Source: Mobilicoccus pelagius NBRC 104925 (GTDB lineage: Bacteria > Actinomycetota > Actinomycetes > Actinomycetales > Dermatophilaceae). Taken from it: a DNA stretch of 41,740 nucleotides. The translations under genes were made by a program, and so were the position numbers. The DNA lies in the NCBI RefSeq assembly GCF_000247995.1, contig NZ_BAFE01000013.1:1-41740 (forward strand). The letters are read 5' to 3'. Below, piece by piece: positions 37,996-41,740 of this stretch (position 1 is the stretch's first letter; each line of letters begins with the position of its first letter). Under the pieces are notes generated by a model that had not been told where the DNA came from, did no database searches, and saw only the letters and a list, made by a program, of their open reading frames with translations.

Positions 37996-38472
37996 TCAGT
38001 CGCACTCGAGGCGCAGCGCCTTCTGCGTGGCCGCGGACGTGACGTCGCATCCGACCCCGTAGGTGCCGAGGTCGACGACCCGCCACTGCCCCTTCGTGCG
38101 ACGCAGGACGACGGTCGCCGCGTCGAGGTCGGCCGGCCTGTGCGGCGCGAGGACGACCCGCGCCCACGATCCGCTCGTGCGCAGCCCGGTGACGGAGTAG
38201 GACGAGGCGGGCACCCCGGCGGTGTACTCGCTGCGGTGGACCGCCCGGGTGATGCTCGTGAGCGTCGACGGCGCGGGCCGCGCCGCGTGCCGCCGCACCT
38301 TCGCAGCACGGACGACGCGGTACCGGGATGCCGTCGTGGCCGTCGTCGTGGCCGTCGTGGTCGTCGTCGTGGTCGAACGCTGCGTCGCCGCCTCCGCCTC
38401 GCCGGCCACGGTCGCCGGCCCCGCCAGCAGCAGCGCGACGAGACCCGTCGCGAGGATGCGGTGTGCGCGCAT
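37996..38472 (-). CDS. Small secreted protein with Thr-rich stretch
   Basis: The 158-aa product has a clear signal peptide (MRAHRILATGLVALLLAGP, likely cut after AGEAEA, about residue 28). A threonine-rich run (about residues 34-47) follows, then a compact domain of about 95 residues with two cysteines near the C-terminus (GVGCDVTSAATQKALRLECD). The segments SSYSVTGLRTSGSWARVVLAP and TVVLRRTKGQWRVVDLGTYGVGC resemble small extracellular domains seen in actinobacteria, but I recognise no named family. The Shine-Dalgarno AAGGA lies 6 nt before the ATG. The Thr run may be an O-glycosylated linker (inference). Confidence 0.72.
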   Translation of the reverse strand: MRAHRILATGLVALLLAGPATVAGEAEAATQRSTTTTTTTATTTATTASRYRVVRAAKVRRHAARPAPSTLTSITRAVHRSEYTAGVPASSYSVTGLRTSGSWARVVLAPHRPADLDAATVVLRRTKGQWRVVDLGTYGVGCDVTSAATQKALRLECD

Positions 38473-39081
38473 GATGTCCTTCTTCCGTCACGTCCCCAGC
38501 GAGGGCGGCCCCCGACCCCGCGAACACCCCTATCCTCCCCCCTCCGCGGGGCGGCGGGAAGCGGAAGAGGTGCCCACCGGATCACAACTCGGTGACGTTC
38601 GCGTCACCGGCTGGACACGCCCCGTGACCTGCTCGTTCCCGCCCCTTCACCGACCCGTCGGATCGACCGCCGCGACCATGTCGCGTCCGCCGTCCGGACG
38701 TCCGTCCCGACCGCGTCATCGCCTTCGTCCGGACACTCCGGAGCACTCGGAACACCCCGGCACCCACCCGACACGGCCCGCGCCACGCCCCGTGGGGGCA
38801 TCCGCGACGCCCCCTCCCGGCGGACTCCCGACACGCCCTGCGCCTCCCCGTGGAGCGCCGACACCACCCGGCGCGACTCCCCCACCCCGTCCCCCGCCCC
38901 ACACACGGCGCGTCCTCCTGGCTGCAGCTCCCCGGTCCGCGCCCCGACCTCCCGTGTGCTCCCGCCCCTGCGCCCAGGCCCGCCCCCGGGGGCCGAACGC
39001 CCTTGGTCGCATGCCGTGCCCCCGCGGCCTCCTCCACCGGTCGTCGTGCCCTCAGGGCCCTCCGTTCGGCATCATGCGGGC
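38473..39081. other. Gene-free, C-rich intergenic region
   Basis: Over 600 bp the plus strand is markedly C-rich and G-poor, with runs of CCCC, while all long frames are Pro- or Arg-rich without starts or family features. I see no gene, hairpin or RNA. The promoters of both flanking genes must lie here; CATCAT at 39070-39075 ends 6 nt before the LOG-family ATG. Confidence 0.5.
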
Positions 39082-40182
39082 ATGGACATCGAGTCGATCG
39101 AGGCCCTGCGGGCGGCACTCGACGCAGGCGTGCCGCTGGGGCGCCTGCGTCTCCAGGGTCTCGACCTCACCGAGGACGCCTCGCTCCTCACCGGGCGGGA
39201 CGACCTCGAGGGCCTCGTCGTCCTCGGCGGGCGCCTCCCCATGCCGCTGGCCCGTCACCTCACCCGCAACGGGGCCGTCGTCCTGCCGCCTGCGCCGCAC
39301 ACCCCCGTCGACCCGTACCGGGGGCGCCTCTACACCCCGGACGAGCTCTACGCCGGGCTCACCGTCGACGGGTACGACGCGACGCCCGACGCCCGCGCCT
39401 ACGCGTGGAGCAGGTCCGCCCACCTGCGTCACGACGCGTACGTCGCCGTCCTCCGCGCCACGCACGACGTCGCGATGGACGACGCGCTCGACGAGGTGCT
39501 CGAGGGCCAGGGCGTCGTCGGCATCATGGGCGGGCACGCACTGCGCCGCGACGACTCCGCCTACGCCGACGCCGCCGCGCTCGCCCACGGCCTTGCACGC
39601 CACGGCCTCGTCGTCGCCACCGGCGGCGGGCCGGGCGCGATGGAGGCGGCCAACCTCGGCGCCTTCGCCCCGGACCCCGACGCCCTCACCGACGCCCTTC
39701 GTCATCTCGCCGAGGTCCCCTCGTTCGTGCCCGACATCGGCGCCTGGGCCGCGCTCGGTCTCGAGGTATGCGCCGAGCTCCGCGCGCGCCGCCCCGCCGC
39801 GACCCCCACGACGTCCGTCGGCATCCCCACGTGGTTCTACGGTCACGAACCCCCGAACGTGTTCTGCGACCACGTCGCGAAGTTCTTCTCCAATGCCGTG
39901 CGCGAGGACGGGCTCCTCTCGCGATGCACCGCCGGGATCGTCGTCCTCCCCGGCGCGGCGGGCACGGTGCAGGAGATCTTCCAGTCGGTGACGCCCCGCT
40001 ACTACGCCGACCCCGACGTCCCCCTCGCACCGCTCGTCCTCGTCGACGTCGAGCACTGGACCCGCACCGTCCCCGTGTGGGACGCGCTGCGAGGCCTGTC
40101 GGCCGGACGCCCCGTCGCGGACGTCCTCCACCTCGTCGACGACCTCGGCGAGGCCGCGGAGATCGTCACCGCATCCCGCTGA
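39082..40182 (+). CDS. LOG family protein (Rossmann-fold nucleotide-binding)
   Basis: The 366-aa protein has an N-terminal domain of about 120 residues and a C-terminal Rossmann-fold domain of the LOG/lysine-decarboxylase-like family. In the family, smaller members are cytokinin riboside 5'-monophosphate phosphoribohydrolases. GVVGIMGGHALRRDD, VVATGGGPGAMEAANLGAF and VVLPGAAGTVQEIFQ are visible. The canonical active-site motif PGGxGTxxE is changed to PGAAGTVQE, keeping Thr and Glu. This long form is common in actinobacteria and its activity is not established. There is no Shine-Dalgarno sequence; CATCAT at -12 to -7 fits a leaderless start. Confidence 0.8.
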   Translation: MDIESIEALRAALDAGVPLGRLRLQGLDLTEDASLLTGRDDLEGLVVLGGRLPMPLARHLTRNGAVVLPPAPHTPVDPYRGRLYTPDELYAGLTVDGYDATPDARAYAWSRSAHLRHDAYVAVLRATHDVAMDDALDEVLEGQGVVGIMGGHALRRDDSAYADAAALAHGLARHGLVVATGGGPGAMEAANLGAFAPDPDALTDALRHLAEVPSFVPDIGAWAALGLEVCAELRARRPAATPTTSVGIPTWFYGHEPPNVFCDHVAKFFSNAVREDGLLSRCTAGIVVLPGAAGTVQEIFQSVTPRYYADPDVPLAPLVLVDVEHWTRTVPVWDALRGLSAGRPVADVLHLVDDLGEAAEIVTASR

Positions 40183-40240
40183 CGCCGTTCGCGTGCGACC
40201 TCGGCCCGTCCGTGGTGTCGAGGCACGTGAGTGCTCCGCC

Positions 40241-40282
40241 CCGGCACCCGGCACCCGGCACCCGGCACCCGGCACCCGGCAC
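40241..40282. repeat. Heptanucleotide tandem repeat (CCGGCAC)6
   Basis: Six perfect, contiguous copies of CCGGCAC lie between the convergent LOG-family and rlmN genes. The 7-bp unit is not a multiple of 3, but no gene reads through it in a convincing frame. Confidence 0.92.
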
Positions 40283-40426
40283 CATGTCGTCGAGCCGGTC
40301 GGCGTCGAGCGAACGTCCTGGGGCCGACAGGCGTCGGGCCCTCGGAAGCCGCCCGGGACGGGGCACAGCGGGGTACGGCGCAGGACCGGACCCGGCGGGA
40401 CGACGGCGCTACCGGCGCCTGGGCCG

Positions 40427-41683
40427 TCAGGCCGTCGCGGCCGCGAGCTGTCCGCAGGCGCCGTCGATGTCGCTGCCGCGGGTGTCGCGCACCGTCGTCG
40501 GCACGCCGTGGGCGCGCAGCCGCTCGACGAACTGCTGCATGACGCCGGGCCGCGAGGCCGTCCACTTGCTGCCCGGGGTCGGGTTGAGCGGGATGGGGTT
40601 GACGTGCACCCACCCCTTGCCGCGGGCCGTGAGCTTCTCGCCGAGGAGATCGGCGCGCCAGGCCTGGTCGTTCATGTCGCGGATGAGCGCGTACTCGATG
40701 GAGACCCGCCGCCCGGTCGCGTCGAAGTACCGACGTGCGGCGTCGAGCGCCTCGTCGACGGAGTAACGCGTGTTGATGGGGACCAGTTCGTCGCGGAGCT
40801 CGTCGTCGGGGGCGTGGAGGCTGAGCGCGAGCGTCACGGGGATGCCCTCCGCCGCGAGACGGTCGATGCCGGGCACGAGGCCGACGGTCGACATCGTGAT
40901 GCCACGCGCCGACATGCCGAGCCCCTCCGGCGCGGGCGCCACCATGCGGCGGATCGCGGCGATCGCCCGCCTGTAGTTGACGAGCGCTTCGCCCATCCCC
41001 ATGAAGACGACGTTGCTCACGCGGGCCGGGCCCTCGTGCTGGTGCTCTCCCCCGTGCTCGTCGGCGTCGGGGCTGTCGAACGCGCCGACCTCGGCGTCGC
41101 CGTCCGCGTCGGCGTACTCCGCCGACCCCGGCTCGACGTGCCCCTCCGCGAGCATCCGGGAGGCCTCGACGACCTGTCCCACGATCTCCGCCGTCGAGAG
41201 GTTGCGCGTGAAGCCCTCCTGGCCCGTGGCGCAGAAGGGGCAGTTCATCCCGCAGCCGGCCTGGCTGGATATACACACCGTCGCGCGTCGCGGGTACCGC
41301 ATGAGGACCGACTCGACGAGCGCACCGTCGTGGAGTCGCCACACCGACTTGATCGTCGCGCCCCCGTCGGCGTGCAGGTGACGCACCGGTTCGAGCAGCG
41401 ACGGCAGGAGAGCCCCGACGAGGTCCTCACGGCCGGCGGCGGGAAGATCCGTCATCGCCGCGGGGTCGCTCGTGTGGCCGACGAAGTAGTGCCGAGAGAC
41501 CTGCTTCGCGCGGAAGCCCGGCACCCCCAACGCCTTCGCGGCGTCGACGCGATCCGGCATGTCGAGGTCGGCGAGATGCGTCGGCGGCATCGGGTTGCCC
41601 GGCGGGGAGAACGTCACCTGCCCGCGAGGCGGGCGGCGGCGTTCCAGCCGGACGCGGACCGGGGACGACGACGACTCGGACAC
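40427..41683 (-). CDS. rlmN: 23S rRNA (adenine(2503)-C(2))-methyltransferase RlmN
   Basis: RlmN is a radical-SAM enzyme that methylates C2 of A2503 in 23S rRNA (and A37 in some tRNAs). The 418-aa protein has the cluster motif C144-x3-C148-x2-C151 in [17 protein letters not shown]. The SAM segment is [13 protein letters not shown] and the C-terminal motifs are LNPTPGSKW and [16 protein letters not shown], with the mechanistic Cys near residue 410. Between residues about 181 and 219 there is an acidic, His-containing insertion ([24 protein letters not shown]) that usual RlmN proteins lack. The GTG at 41683 is supported by GAGGAG 6 nt upstream. An ATG at residue 32 or 42 would drop only a basic tail. 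Confidence 0.93.
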   Translation of the reverse strand: MSESSSSPVRVRLERRRPPRGQVTFSPPGNPMPPTHLADLDMPDRVDAAKALGVPGFRAKQVSRHYFVGHTSDPAAMTDLPAAGREDLVGALLPSLLEPVRHLHADGGATIKSVWRLHDGALVESVLMRYPRRATVCISSQAGCGMNCPFCATGQEGFTRNLSTAEIVGQVVEASRMLAEGHVEPGSAEYADADGDAEVGAFDSPDADEHGGEHQHEGPARVSNVVFMGMGEALVNYRRAIAAIRRMVAPAPEGLGMSARGITMSTVGLVPGIDRLAAEGIPVTLALSLHAPDDELRDELVPINTRYSVDEALDAARRYFDATGRRVSIEYALIRDMNDQAWRADLLGEKLTARGKGWVHVNPIPLNPTPGSKWTASRPGVMQQFVERLRAHGVPTTVRDTRGSDIDGACGQLAAATA

Positions 41684-41740
41684 AGGACTCCTCGAGGGTG
41701 GAAGAAGAGCGGTGGACCCGCCCGGCGGCGCACCGCTCAG

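Noticed and set aside
34759-38595. A 1278-codon plus-strand frame over prpE
   Set aside because: It crosses several minus-strand genes and has no coherent domain; it is a shadow without a start.
40427-41740. A second radical-SAM enzyme in another frame
   Set aside because: Only one frame holds the CxxxCxxC and PTPGSKW motifs; the overlapping frames are shadows.

Overview
The window is about 72% G+C, with strongly G/C-ending codons, Shine-Dalgarno-led genes mixed with many apparently leaderless ones, and the gene order dxr - site-2 protease - ispG - GNAT. This points to an actinobacterium, probably of the Micrococcales (inference from gene content; no 16S gene is present). Nearly all of it is ordinary chromosomal coding sequence. 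I see no CRISPR array, prophage, insertion sequence, rRNA or tRNA gene.

Layout. Positions 1-840 hold an aminoglycoside/hydroxyurea phosphotransferase gene whose 5' end is doubtful. Positions 934-4700 hold an ECF-type cobalt transporter on the minus strand, split into cbiM-cbiN and cbiQ-cbiO by an opposite-strand GNAT gene. A cobalamin riboswitch precedes cbiM. Then come tpx (thiol peroxidase), a DUF4118 membrane protein and a large thioredoxin-domain protein (6328-8373). Positions 8523-16732 form a carbohydrate island: a sugar-binding lipoprotein, two permeases, a very large secreted PIG-L deacetylase with putative carbohydrate-binding modules, and, after a terminator, an amylosucrase. No transporter ATPase is encoded there, so a shared MsiK-type ATPase is likely.

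Positions 16835-18937 carry a small membrane protein, a flavodoxin-like protein and a TauE/SafE permease. Positions 19114-26785 carry the conserved block proS, [decayed MFS gene plus a 22-bp tandem repeat], GNAT, ispG, rip1/rseP and dxr: isoprenoid MEP-pathway enzymes, intramembrane proteolysis and tRNA charging. Next come a probably frameshifted small membrane protein and a class C beta-lactamase-like serine hydrolase. Two very small genes follow (23 and 57 codons). The 57-codon gene is translationally linked to an orphan glutamate-type ABC ATPase that has no ATG or GTG start.

Positions 30590-41683 carry an aminobutyraldehyde-type dehydrogenase and a MacAB-like adaptor/ATPase/permease operon. 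They also carry propionyl-CoA synthetase, a small secreted protein, a C-skewed stretch without genes, a LOG-family protein, a heptamer repeat and rlmN.

The points most worth a second look are the cobalamin riboswitch with its possible Shine-Dalgarno-masking hairpin, the PIG-L/amylosucrase island, the CTG-start ATPase, the 23-codon gene, and a repeated leaderless promoter signature (an NANNNT box 6-7 nt before the start codon) at about eleven genes. I found no clearly new multi-gene defence or mobile system.
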